Assembly (NCBI GenBank): GCA_017509155.1
Contig: JAFWQE010000016.1
Span: forward strand, 45,055-109,054
Length of the DNA: 64,000 bases
Reading direction: 5' to 3'
DNA from: Prevotella sp.
Lineage (GTDB): Bacteria > Bacteroidota > Bacteroidia > Bacteroidales > Bacteroidaceae
Part shown: positions 1 through 8,192 of the stretch, one piece after another
How the letters are laid out: every line of letters begins with the position of its first letter
Numbering within the stretch: the stretch's first letter is position 1
Position numbers and translations under genes: made by a program
Notes under the pieces: generated by a model
The model's input: only the letters and a program-made list of their open reading frames with translations
Database searches by the model: none
What the model was told of the DNA's origin: nothing

Positions 1-844
1 CGTGGCCGTAGCTTTCCAGCCGTCCTGCCTCGCGCGTCCAGTCCATATCGAAGAAGAGATCCAGATGATGGGTCGCCGGATTGAGTATGCGGTCGGTGAA
101 GATGTCGATGAGGTTGCGGAGCGATGCCTCCACCCTGTCGACGGTCTCCCTGGGAACAGCAATGTCCACGGGAAGAACTGCGCCGATGGCAGGTACATAG
201 TTGCACAGCTTCGCAGCCTCCTGTTCCTTCAGACAACGGTAGAGATTGGTGTAGGGCTCTATGATGTGCAGGTGGGTGTTCTGCGATTTCGGATAGTTGG
301 CGTCGAGCTCTGAGAGCCGCATGTCTTCTATCTCGCCCCACTCGCGTGTGCAGGCCTCAATGTACCCGTTGTTCACCTTGTCGAGCGAATGCTCCTCGAT
401 GCACTCGTAGAGCTGGAGTGCATAGTCGAGGGCATTGCGGTCGCCCGTGGCCCGCGCATACTCCGAGAGGCCATAGATCATGAAGCCGATGGCATAGAAC
501 TGTTTCTTTGTGTCCTTAGGCTGTCCCAGATAGTCAAGGCTCCAGTAGGTTCCGCCAAACTCATTGTCGACGAAATGCTCGATGATGTAGTCCTTGGCGC
601 GCGTGGCCATTTCCAGGTATTCGGGCTTGCGCAATACGCGGTAGGCCGCCGAGAACGACCATAGGATGCGGGCATTCAGGATTCCGCCCTTGTCGGCCGT
701 GGGCACCAGCTGCCCCTCGCCTGTCATCTGGCCGTAGAAGCCACCATGCTCGCGGTCCACCATTTTCTGCATCCAGAAGCTGAGGATGTTGTTTTCCAGC
801 ACATCCTTCACCTCCTGCTTGAGTTGCTCCACCTCGTGTCTCAT
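1..844 (-). CDS. Mannobiose/cellobiose 2-epimerase (AGE family), C-terminus cut by window edge
   Basis: Reading the minus strand from ATG at 842-844 gives an open frame of 281 codons to the window edge, so the last third of the protein (family about 390-410 residues) is missing. The product begins MRHEVEQLKQEV and carries the (alpha/alpha)6-barrel blocks of the N-acylglucosamine/cellobiose 2-epimerase family: DREHGGFYG, NARILWSFSAAYR, GGTYWSLDYLG, NTHLHIIEPYTNLYR and HHLDLFFDMDW. Such enzymes turn beta-1,4-mannobiose into mannosyl-glucose in the cytoplasm. Its ATG overlaps the TGA of the upstream transporter gene (ATGA), implying translational coupling. The order GH26, GH130, transporter, epimerase is that of the characterised Bacteroides fragilis mannan operon, which favours mannobiose over cellobiose as substrate; specificity is an inference. 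Confidence 0.88.
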   Translation of the reverse strand, partial: MRHEVEQLKQEVKDVLENNILSFWMQKMVDREHGGFYGQMTGEGQLVPTADKGGILNARILWSFSAAYRVLRKPEYLEMATRAKDYIIEHFVDNEFGGTYWSLDYLGQPKDTKKQFYAIGFMIYGLSEYARATGDRNALDYALQLYECIEEHSLDKVNNGYIEACTREWGEIEDMRLSELDANYPKSQNTHLHIIEPYTNLYRCLKEQEAAKLCNYVPAIGAVLPVDIAVPRETVDRVEASLRNLIDIFTDRILNPATHHLDLFFDMDWTREAGRLESYGH

Positions 845-2184
845 TTCTTGATAGGATAGATATAGGTGAGCACAATGATGATGGCCGCGATGACAGCTGG
901 GAAGATAGAGAAGAGGCTCCACACCATGCTAAGCACGGAATCGGTGATGCTGGCCGGGTCCACACTGGTGTTGCCCATTTCGTCGGTAATCATGCTGGCG
1001 CCGGCAATGCCGAGGAACAAAGCCACCAGCGAGCCAGAGATGGCCGTGCCAAACTTCTGGGCCATGGTTCCCGAGGAGAAGATCAGTCCTGTAGAAGAGG
1101 TGCCGTTCTTTTCGGTGGCATAGTCGGCCACGTCGGCATACATCGACCACAGCAACGGCGAATAGAGCCCGATGCCGATGGAGGTGAGCACCACAAGTGC
1201 CACCATCACCCAGATGTAGGCGGGATCCATAGGTATGAAGAAGAAGCCCACAGAGAACACCAGACAGATGATGGCCGCTACCTGGAAAGCTTTCCGCTTT
1301 GACCCCATCCACTGCGTGAACTTGGGCGACACGCCGCCGAAGATCATGCAGGTCAGCTCGCCGAACGTCATGAACACGGTGTAGTTGATGATGAGTCCGC
1401 TCACGGTAACGTCGCCCTTCAGGCAGTATTCAAACAGATAGCCCGCCACGGCATAGCGGAAGCCGTTGAAGAAGTTGGTGCAGATGCCGATGAGCGTAAG
1501 GATAATCCAGGGCTTGTTGCGGAAGAGGTCGGCAAAGGGCTTGAAAGAGAATTTCTCGGCGCGCACTGGCTTCAGGCGTTCCTTGGTGAGCAGGCCACAC
1601 GCCAATGTGCCGGCGGCTGCTATCACTCCGAAGAAGGCTCCCAGCACAGCATACTGATGCTGCGGCGTTCCGCCGACGTACTTCTGCAAATAGGGGAACG
1701 ACAACAGGGTGATGAAACCCATAGCATAAGCGCCCACCATGCGGTAGGACGAGAACTGGTTTTTCTCATTGTCGTCGTCGGTCATCACACCGAGCAGCGA
1801 TCCGTAAGGCACATTGACGGCTGTGTACAATGCCATCATGAGCAGGTAGAGCGAGTAAGCCCACACGCGCTTGCCCACAGGTCCGAAGTCGGGTGTGTAG
1901 AGGAGCAGGGCAAAGACCAGGCCGAACGGGATGGCTCCGAAGATGAGCCACGGCCTGTAGGTGCCCCATCGCGACTGCGTGCGGTCGGCCAGACTGCCCA
2001 TGAGCGGGTCGGTGACCACATCGAACATACGGGCGACGAGCATCAGCGTGGCAGCGTCGGCAAAGGTCAGTCCGAATACATTGGTGAAGAAAAGAGGGAA
2101 GGCGATCGACATGATTTTCCACGTGATGCCTCCGGCGGCCGCGTCACCAAGCGCATAGCCGATTTTTTCTTTTATGCTTGCCAT
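841..2184 (-). CDS. GPH-family sugar:cation symporter, probably for manno-oligosaccharides
   Basis: The protein has 447 residues with about twelve hydrophobic segments. It carries the MelB/GPH-type signature after the second helix (DPLMGSLADRTQSRWGTYRPW region, residues ~58-78) and the usual N-terminal block with GDAAAGGITW. GPH transporters import sugars with a cation across the inner membrane. It sits 6 bp downstream of the GH130 phosphorylase gene and overlaps the epimerase gene by 4 bp, so all three are probably one transcript. Substrate is inferred from context: the homologous transporter in B. fragilis lies at the same place in its mannan operon. Start ATG at 2182-2184 follows the phosphorylase stop closely and no better start is visible. 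Confidence 0.88.
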   Translation of the reverse strand: MASIKEKIGYALGDAAAGGITWKIMSIAFPLFFTNVFGLTFADAATLMLVARMFDVVTDPLMGSLADRTQSRWGTYRPWLIFGAIPFGLVFALLLYTPDFGPVGKRVWAYSLYLLMMALYTAVNVPYGSLLGVMTDDDNEKNQFSSYRMVGAYAMGFITLLSFPYLQKYVGGTPQHQYAVLGAFFGVIAAAGTLACGLLTKERLKPVRAEKFSFKPFADLFRNKPWIILTLIGICTNFFNGFRYAVAGYLFEYCLKGDVTVSGLIINYTVFMTFGELTCMIFGGVSPKFTQWMGSKRKAFQVAAIICLVFSVGFFFIPMDPAYIWVMVALVVLTSIGIGLYSPLLWSMYADVADYATEKNGTSSTGLIFSSGTMAQKFGTAISGSLVALFLGIAGASMITDEMGNTSVDPASITDSVLSMVWSLFSIFPAVIAAIIIVLTYIYPIKK

Positions 2185-2190
2185 TTTCGG

Positions 2191-3357
2191 TTATCTGTTG
2201 TTGCGGTTTTTCTGAATGAGTTTCTTGATGGTCTCCACGCTGGCGGCGGTGAAGAGCCCGTCCTGCGGCGTGTTCATGCAGTAGTCCACGAGCCGGTCTA
2301 TGGTACTGGTGGCCACATGCATGCGTGTGTCGGCCGAGGCATAGTAGATAAACACCTTGCCATCTTCATCGGCTATCCAGCCATTGGCGAAGGCCACGTT
2401 CATCACGTCGCCCAGATATTCGTCGCCTTCGGGCACCAGGAAGAAGCCGCCGGGCTGAGCTATCACGCGTGTGGGGTCGTCGAGGGCGGTCATATACATA
2501 TATAATACGTAGCGCAGACCGTCGGCCGTGGCACGCACGCCGTGGGCAAGATGGAGCCATCCTTTCGGTGTCTTGATGGGATGTGGTCCCTCGCCATTCT
2601 TCACCTCGGTGATGGTGTGATAGTGACGCGCGTTGATGATTTTCTCTTCCTTCACCTCAGCGTGGGTGATGTCGTCAACCAGAGCCCAGCCAATTCCTCC
2701 GCCACTGCCAGTATCGATGAAGCCATCCTGCGGACGGGTGTAGAGGGCGTACTTACCATCGACGAATTCGGGATGGAGCACCACGTTGCGCTGCTGGCTC
2801 TTGGTCTTCAAGTCTGGCAGTCGCTCCCACGTCTTCAGGTCCTTGGTACGGGCGATGCCTGCGGTGGCGGTGGCAGCACTGAGGTTGCTGGGCTGTGAGT
2901 CGTCGTGGCGCTCGGCACAGAAGATACCATAGATCCAGCCGTCTTCGTGGCGTGTGATGCGCATGTCGTAGATGTTGGTGGCAGGCACCACGTCGTCGGG
3001 CATGGTGATAGGCTCGTCCCAGAACCGGAAGTTGTCAATGCCATTGGGGCTCTCTGCCACGGCGAAGAAGCTCTTGCGGTCGGCGCCTTCCACTCGCACT
3101 ACGAGTACGTACTTGTCGCCCCACTTGATGGCGCCACTGTTCAGCGTGGCGTTCATCATGATGCGCTGCATCAGGTAGGGGTTGTCCTTCTCGCAGAAGT
3201 CGTAGCGCCACTCCAGCGGCGTGTGCTCTGCGGTCAGGATTGGAAACTTATACTTGTCGTAGATGCCGTTGCCCCACTCCAGGGGTTCGTTCTTACGGGT
3301 CAGCAACTGCTCGTGATGCGCACGCAGTGCGGCCACTCTTTCTTTGAAATCACTCAT
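2191..3357 (-). CDS. GH130 beta-1,4-mannosylglucose phosphorylase
   Basis: 388 residues, the normal length for GH130 subfamily 1. The five-bladed propeller enzyme phosphorolyses Man-beta-1,4-Glc to mannose-1-phosphate and glucose in the cytoplasm. Visible family blocks are PLEWGNGIYDKYKFPILT, EWRYDFCEKDNPYLM, NATLNSGAI and IYDMRITRHEDGWIYG; Asp131 in that last block falls at the position of the catalytic acid reported for the B. fragilis enzyme. There is no signal peptide. It lies 49 bp downstream of the GH26 gene and 6 bp upstream of the transporter gene, the same order as in the B. fragilis mannan operon. Identification is firm; exact acceptor preference (mannosylglucose rather than mannobiose) rests on subfamily resemblance and the neighbouring epimerase. 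Confidence 0.93.
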   Translation of the reverse strand: MSDFKERVAALRAHHEQLLTRKNEPLEWGNGIYDKYKFPILTAEHTPLEWRYDFCEKDNPYLMQRIMMNATLNSGAIKWGDKYVLVVRVEGADRKSFFAVAESPNGIDNFRFWDEPITMPDDVVPATNIYDMRITRHEDGWIYGIFCAERHDDSQPSNLSAATATAGIARTKDLKTWERLPDLKTKSQQRNVVLHPEFVDGKYALYTRPQDGFIDTGSGGGIGWALVDDITHAEVKEEKIINARHYHTITEVKNGEGPHPIKTPKGWLHLAHGVRATADGLRYVLYMYMTALDDPTRVIAQPGGFFLVPEGDEYLGDVMNVAFANGWIADEDGKVFIYYASADTRMHVATSTIDRLVDYCMNTPQDGLFTAASVETIKKLIQKNRNNR

Positions 3358-3406
3358 ATATATATACGTTCGTTTTAATTTGTTTCTCTTCTTTTCTTTC
3401 AGTGTG

Positions 3407-4525
3407 TCATTGTATCTCTTTCAGGAACAGCGTCTTGCCGTCTGCATGGAAGTCGCGGAAATAGGAAGCATCGGGCTTCGACGGTGCGGGTCCGAACCAC
3501 TCGTCCTTGTAGTTGCGCCATGTGAGCAGATAGCTGATGGGGAAGTCCTTCACCGTGGGCAGCAGCGTCGATGTCCACCATGTGGGCTCGGTCATGTTCT
3601 TCATGCCACACTCGGTGAGGGCCGGAATGAGGTTGTGTTCCTTTGCCACCTGGCAGAGCACGGTGAGATTCTGCTTTCCGCGCTCTATGAATTGCTCTTT
3701 CTCTTCGGGTTTCCACTGATAGCCATCCAGACCGATCATGTCCACACGGTCGTCGCCGGGGTAGCGGTCCAGCAGCCTTTCGGCGGTCAGAGAGTCTTGC
3801 ATGCCGGGCGAATAAGACCACACGAGGTTGTCGAAACCGTCGGCCTTCAGCTTGTCCTGAAGCATGTTCCAGAGGGCTTTGTACTCTTCTACGGTACAGA
3901 GTTTCTCACCCCACCAGAACCAGGAACCCGAGTTCTCGTGCCAGGGACGGAAGATGATGGGTATCTTCTGACCGTCGTCGGTGGTCAGCGTGGCCAGGAA
4001 ATCGCTCACGCGCTGCATCCATGACTGGAACTTCTCGTGGCACTCGCCGCCGGGCAGTATCTTTTTCACCACGGCCGAGTCGGTGACATCCCAGGCCGTT
4101 CCCTCGGGGAACTTCTGCCCGGCCCATCCGCCGCCCTCGATGGTGGTGACGGGATTGCGCGGGTGCCAGCTCAGGGTGACGATGCCTCCACGACGATAGT
4201 GGTTCTTCACCTCCTCGGTCATGCGGGTGAAGGGCACGCTGTCGAGGTTCTTGCGGTCGCCCATCTCAATGCCGCCAAGGTCAAAGCCCATGATGGCCGG
4301 ATAGTCGCCGCAGACGTTCTTCACGTCGCTCGAGTCGTTCTGATACTCCCACGTGAGGCCATACATCGGGTCGTCCTGATGGCCATACATGATGCCTTTC
4401 TGCAGCAGGGTGTCAAGGCGGTCAATGAGCTGCTGGGCCGGTGTCTTCGCCGGTTCAGCAGGTTTCGTAGCCGAGCATGCAACCATTGATGCTGCCATCA
4501 TAACCATTAACAAATTCTTTTTCAT
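3407..4525 (-). CDS. GH26 endo-beta-1,4-mannanase, lipoprotein
   Basis: 372 residues. The N-terminus is a lipoprotein signal with Cys17 after a VA motif (MVACSATKP), so the mature enzyme is probably anchored to a membrane surface. The GH26 catalytic acid/base is seen as Glu197 in RPWHENSGSWFWWG and the nucleophile as Glu305 in PALTECGMKN; the LSWHPRNP block is also typical. It cuts beta-mannan or galactomannan into mannobiose and longer oligosaccharides. It lies in the same direction as the esterase gene upstream (129 bp gap holding a REP-like palindrome at 4620-4651) and the phosphorylase gene downstream. The B. fragilis counterpart (ManA) releases mannobiose for the epimerase/phosphorylase route. 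Confidence 0.93.
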   Translation of the reverse strand: MKKNLLMVMMAASMVACSATKPAEPAKTPAQQLIDRLDTLLQKGIMYGHQDDPMYGLTWEYQNDSSDVKNVCGDYPAIMGFDLGGIEMGDRKNLDSVPFTRMTEEVKNHYRRGGIVTLSWHPRNPVTTIEGGGWAGQKFPEGTAWDVTDSAVVKKILPGGECHEKFQSWMQRVSDFLATLTTDDGQKIPIIFRPWHENSGSWFWWGEKLCTVEEYKALWNMLQDKLKADGFDNLVWSYSPGMQDSLTAERLLDRYPGDDRVDMIGLDGYQWKPEEKEQFIERGKQNLTVLCQVAKEHNLIPALTECGMKNMTEPTWWTSTLLPTVKDFPISYLLTWRNYKDEWFGPAPSKPDASYFRDFHADGKTLFLKEIQ

Positions 4526-4619
4526 TCTTCTTACTTATTTATTTTATAGTTTTTTCTTTTCCCTACATCACTTTTCTTCCTCTCATTCCTACCGTTCCCC
4601 TTCTTCTTCCTTCTCTGAA

Positions 4620-4651
4620 CTCCCTCCCTTTGGGAGGGTTGGGGTGGGTCT
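4620..4651 (+). repeat. REP-like palindrome, divergent copy
   Basis: A GC-rich palindrome lies in the gap between the GH26 and esterase genes: perfect 7-bp arms CCCTCCC (4622-4628) and GGGAGGG (4632-4638) with loop TTT, followed by a G-rich tail GTTGGGGTGGGTCT. The layout (C-rich arm, short loop, G-rich arm, GTTGG-G-GGGTCT tail) matches the copies at 17838, 18280 and 19031, though the loop sequence differs. In an mRNA of this operon it would form a stable hairpin between the two cistrons. Confidence 0.7.
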
Positions 4652-4654
4652 CGC

Positions 4655-5938
4655 CTACTCTATGCCCAGCTTCTCACACAGCCACGCGTTCCACTCGTCC
4701 CACTGCTCCTGATACCAGAAGTGGGCAGTCTGCTGATACACGCTGAGCTTTTTCTCGGCTTTCAGTTCGTTGTAGGTGGCATAGGCTGTCGTGGGCGGCA
4801 CCACATCGTCGTTGTAGCCAAACGAGATGTAGCCTGGACATGTGATGCGACGAGCAAAATTGACACCATCGTAATAGCGCGACACTTCCACTTTCTTCAT
4901 GTCTGGGTTCTTCTGCCCATAGAAATAATGTGGCCAACCGCAGGCAATGCCCTTGAGCGATGCGGTGTGGTCGCAGAGCGCGGCATGCACGGCTCCATAG
5001 CACGTGACGCGTTTGTCGAGTGCCGCCGTGGCATACGACAGGAATCCTCCCTGGCTGCTGCCGGTCACGCCCAGGCCATTGTGGTTCCACTCGGGCAGCG
5101 TCTCGATGTAGTCGATGGCGCGGATGCAGCCCAGCACTACGCGGTAGTAGTAGTTGGTCTTCCGGTCGTTCATATTGAAGTCCCAGTAGCCGTCGAGGCC
5201 GCCCATCCGCAGGTCGTCGTACACCTGCTGAGGCATGGTGACGGGTATTCCGTGAATGCCGATCTCCAGTGTTACACAGCCTTTCGATGCCAGCCACTTG
5301 TCGCCCTCGTAGGGACGGACGCCGGCACCGGGCACGCGCAGCAAGGCAGGATAGCGGCCGGGCTTGGTGGGGATGCACAGGATGGCGTAGGTGCGGCTGC
5401 CCCACCGTATGTTCTGGAAGCTCACTTCATAGACGTTCACCTCCTCGGTGCAACGCTCAGGAAGCAGGCGCCGTGTAGGCTGCAGCGGTGTCTGGCGGGC
5501 ATCGCTGATGGCCTGGCTCCAGAACGAGTCGAAGTCCTGCGGATTCTCGGTCGTGGGCCGCAGCTGCTCGGGGCTGAAGGCGGCGGTGCACCAGGCGCTG
5601 TAGTCGCGGCCGTCCACATGGGCCGTCACCTTCAGCCGGTAGAAACCTGCCTTCTTCATGGTGCCCGTCCAGCGCATTGTTCCGTCTTTCAATGTGATGC
5701 CCTGCTTCTTCACGTCGGGATACATCTCGGGACCGGCCTCGTAGTCCACCACGACATTGTCAATCAGCGTGCCCGAACGAAGCACGTTGACCACGAAATT
5801 GGCCTTCTCGCCCACCCGATAGTTCCAGTCTTTATGGTCGGGTGTCACGGTTACAGTGATGTTGTTCCCCCGTATCTGAGCTTCTACGGGCAACAGGAAG
5901 ACGCACAAGAAGAGTGCGCAGACGAGTTTTTTCATCAT
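4655..5938 (-). CDS. Secreted CE7-type acetyl esterase (acetyl xylan esterase/cephalosporin deacetylase fold)
   Basis: The start is taken at the MMKKLVCALFLCVFLLPVEAQ signal peptide (ATG at 5936-5938 or 5933-5935), not at an in-frame ATG 16 codons upstream, because the -7 promoter box lies at 5973-5982. About 427 residues: signal peptide, an N-terminal beta-sandwich-like stretch (~20-125), then an alpha/beta hydrolase domain. The CE7 nucleophile is in GSSQGGF (~Ser295), the Asp in YNDDVVPP (~377) and the His in QQTAHFWYQ (~406). CE7 enzymes remove acetyl groups from acetylated plant glycans. As first gene of the operon with GH26 and GH130 it probably deacetylates acetyl-(gluco)mannan; substrate is inferred from context. 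Confidence 0.88.
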   Translation of the reverse strand: MMKKLVCALFLCVFLLPVEAQIRGNNITVTVTPDHKDWNYRVGEKANFVVNVLRSGTLIDNVVVDYEAGPEMYPDVKKQGITLKDGTMRWTGTMKKAGFYRLKVTAHVDGRDYSAWCTAAFSPEQLRPTTENPQDFDSFWSQAISDARQTPLQPTRRLLPERCTEEVNVYEVSFQNIRWGSRTYAILCIPTKPGRYPALLRVPGAGVRPYEGDKWLASKGCVTLEIGIHGIPVTMPQQVYDDLRMGGLDGYWDFNMNDRKTNYYYRVVLGCIRAIDYIETLPEWNHNGLGVTGSSQGGFLSYATAALDKRVTCYGAVHAALCDHTASLKGIACGWPHYFYGQKNPDMKKVEVSRYYDGVNFARRITCPGYISFGYNDDVVPPTTAYATYNELKAEKKLSVYQQTAHFWYQEQWDEWNAWLCEKLGIE

Positions 5939-5972
5939 GAAGGTTTTCAATAATAGTAGGTTATGATTCGCA

Positions 5973-5982
5973 TGCAAAATTA
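5973..5982 (-). promoter_or_regulatory. Bacteroidetes-type -7 box for the esterase-GH26-GH130 operon
   Basis: The minus strand reads TAATTTTGCA, a good TAnnTTTGCA box, 35 bp before the chosen esterase start. No clear TTTG element at the ideal -33 spacing was seen, so strength may depend on an activator. Confidence 0.6.
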
Positions 5983-6179
5983 ACACATTTCGGCCAATTC
6001 TTGCAATACTATTTTGTCATTTATCAACACTTTAGGGGCACAAGCCGTTAATAATGTTTAATTCTTTTTTGACGTTTCCGTCTGAGGCAGGTGATACGTG
6101 CCTTCGTCTGCGCTTCTATTGGTGATAGCATTCTTTTTTACAGTGTTTTATCACAGTACTCCTGCTCTGCAGCTCCCTT

Positions 6180-6267
6180 GGAGTTGTTCATTTTTTCTGC
6201 CAAATAAATTCACTTTTTCTGCCAAATAAAATAAATTCATTTGGCAGATTTTTTTATTGAAACTGCC
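6180..6267. repeat. 22-bp phased repeat array, four units (array 1)
   Basis: Units end in GCC or GGC at 6201, 6223, 6245 and 6267, exactly 22 bp apart. TTTTTCTGCCAAATAAA occurs twice at 6192-6208 and 6214-6230, also 22 bp apart. An inverted pair TCTGCCAAAT (6218-6227) / ATTTGGCAGA (6239-6248) could fold. The array lies in the 350-bp gap between the two mannan operons. The rest of that gap (5987-6179) shows nothing I can identify. Confidence 0.6.
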
Positions 6268-6289
6268 AGGAAAACTAAACGAAGCAAAA

Positions 6290-6317
6290 ATGGCCGCTTC
6301 CTCACGGGAGCGGCCAT
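6290..6317 (-). terminator. Rho-independent terminator after the GH5 operon
   Basis: Arms ATGGCCGCT (6290-6298) and AGCGGCCAT (6309-6317) pair perfectly over 9 bp with a 10-nt loop. Read on the minus strand the stem is followed by TTTTTGC. It lies 43 bp past the stop of the gene at 6361-8088 and should end that operon before the esterase operon begins. Confidence 0.85.
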
Positions 6318-6360
6318 CATTAGTAAATAAAATTATAATTGAGTTAAATGAAATGGTTTG

Positions 6361-8088
6361 TTATTTCAAAACCATCTTCTTTCCGTTGTGAATGTACACG
6401 CCCTTCACGGGAACTGCTACGCGTACACCCTGCAATGTGTACCAAGCACCGTCGGCCTGCTCACTACCGATGGTCTCGATGGCTGTGGCCATAGAGGGAG
6501 AGGGATCTGCAGGAAGATTCGGCAGAATGTTCTCCTCATAGTACTCGTTGGTGCAAACACAAGCCTTCACGATGGTGAAGGTCACGCCAGCCGAACCCTG
6601 AATGACAATCTGATTGGTCTTGTTCTTGTACTCGTCCAGGTCGACAACGGCATAGAGATGTGTACCGAAGCCACATGTGAGGTTGCTTGTATCGTCGCCA
6701 CCGGTAGCACACTGCACGAACAGCTGCGCGAAACCAGGTTGCATCTCTCCTTCTACCTCATGCTGTGGAATATTGATAGCCGACAGTTCCACATAGACCT
6801 TGTCGAAATCAGAATAGTCCTTGCCACCAAGCCACCAGCCGCTGGCCGCGCCTTCACCCACGATGGTTCCGTCGAATGTCTGAGTGTTGTATTCACGATC
6901 GCCCCAGCCGTCAGTAGCGATTGCGGGATCAAGGTCTATACAAACAATAGGCTCCCTGTAAATAGCATTAATTGCAAGCAATGTAACTTCTCCGCCAGCC
7001 TGATAGATAAAATCATTCAGATTAGCTTGAATATCCTCTGCCTTATACAGGTAGTTGATGCCTTCGGCTGTTGGCTCTTCAAGAGCAGGAGACAGATTAA
7101 GGTTTTCCCATCCCGAAGAAACGACCTGTTTCCATTGGGGAACACCTCTGAAAACAAACTCGATGTAGTTGCTTTGGCCAATCTCCGTTGTCGTATAGAT
7201 CTCTTTCCAGTTGGCGCGTCCATCCTTATTGAATTCCAGTTCTCCAAACAACAAAGCATCGGCAGGTCCTTCTGTGCCCTCAACAAGGAGGACGTCTGTT
7301 ATGGTAACGCCTGAACCTCCGATGAAGATTCCGTATTGCTTAAGAGCAGCCAAACCAGCTGTAGTAATGTTGACCACATACTCTTCATCACCATCAACGA
7401 ATTGTCCTTTCACACTACCTGGCAGCATCTTACCCCAGTCATTGTACAACATCATTTGATGTCCTGAAGTGAATTCAGCCAGTTTCACAATGATTTGGTC
7501 ACCCACTTTAGCATTTGCGAACTTCGATGGGCTGATTCTTATGTTGTCATTCCAGCCTATTGCTGCGTTTCCATGCCATATCGCATTGGGATCAATCTCC
7601 TCTCCAGACTCTGCAATCTCGAGCTGAACTTTGGAAACGGTCGCGTCGACACCTTGAATGACCAAGCCATAGTTTTTCAGCTCATCAAGCATGGTAGTTG
7701 ACACGGTTTGTTCTCCGGTTTTCTCACCATCATCATAAATATCTTCTGACACTTCAATCTCATTGGCATCTATAGTGATCGTGTAATCACCCTCTCCATT
7801 TGAAACAACGAGTGTATACAAGCTTCCCCAGCCAGCTCGGGCGGTCTTCAAAAGCAGTTGAGAACCATACTGCCAAGCTACAGGTTCTGGTTCAGGACTA
7901 CAAGTAATAATGATTTTGTCGCCAGCTTTAACGTCTGCGAACTCCGACTTGTTGATGGGAATGTTTGCGCTCCAATCCTCAGAAAACACACAAGGCTCTT
8001 CGCCTTCCCAAATGGTCGTGGTGGTTGACTGTGCACTCGCTGTCAAACCTGCCAGCAATGCCAAGGCACTTAGTAATAATTTCTTCAT
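6361..8088 (-). CDS. Secreted modular protein with tandem probable carbohydrate-binding domains
   Basis: 575 residues with a signal peptide (MKKLLLSALALLAGLTASAQ). Two repeats of one domain are visible: ~26-158 (IWEGEEPCVFSEDW ... GLVIQGVDATVSKVQLE) and ~169-272 (IWHGNAAIGWNDNIRI ... GIFIGGSGVTITDVLLVE). Each opens with a tryptophan-rich strand and a 'vkaGDkIii' turn. A third related stretch (~290-380) and a further beta-rich domain (~390-520) follow. The C-terminus (WYTLQGVRV ... KGVYIHNGKKMVLK) is the short conserved tail of Prevotella secreted proteins. No catalytic motif was recognised. As last gene of the GH5 operon, followed by a terminator, it is probably a surface or periplasmic mannan-binding protein; that is an inference. 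Confidence 0.75.
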   Translation of the reverse strand: MKKLLLSALALLAGLTASAQSTTTTIWEGEEPCVFSEDWSANIPINKSEFADVKAGDKIIITCSPEPEPVAWQYGSQLLLKTARAGWGSLYTLVVSNGEGDYTITIDANEIEVSEDIYDDGEKTGEQTVSTTMLDELKNYGLVIQGVDATVSKVQLEIAESGEEIDPNAIWHGNAAIGWNDNIRISPSKFANAKVGDQIIVKLAEFTSGHQMMLYNDWGKMLPGSVKGQFVDGDEEYVVNITTAGLAALKQYGIFIGGSGVTITDVLLVEGTEGPADALLFGELEFNKDGRANWKEIYTTTEIGQSNYIEFVFRGVPQWKQVVSSGWENLNLSPALEEPTAEGINYLYKAEDIQANLNDFIYQAGGEVTLLAINAIYREPIVCIDLDPAIATDGWGDREYNTQTFDGTIVGEGAASGWWLGGKDYSDFDKVYVELSAINIPQHEVEGEMQPGFAQLFVQCATGGDDTSNLTCGFGTHLYAVVDLDEYKNKTNQIVIQGSAGVTFTIVKACVCTNEYYEENILPNLPADPSPSMATAIETIGSEQADGAWYTLQGVRVAVPVKGVYIHNGKKMVLK

Positions 8089-8192
8089 AAGATGTAGTTT
8101 TATTAAATGATTATTGATTGATAATTGATATTAAGAAAAAGGTAAGCACGTCTGGTATTGCATCGGGGCAATCCCAGACGTGCCTGTAGTTC

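Noticed and set aside
4721-5953. Long plus-strand open frame (~410 codons) opposite the esterase gene
   Set aside because: Exactly opposite a well-supported CE7 gene; composition and lack of family motifs indicate a GC-driven shadow frame. The same applies to the frame at 44838-46292 opposite glnS and several others.
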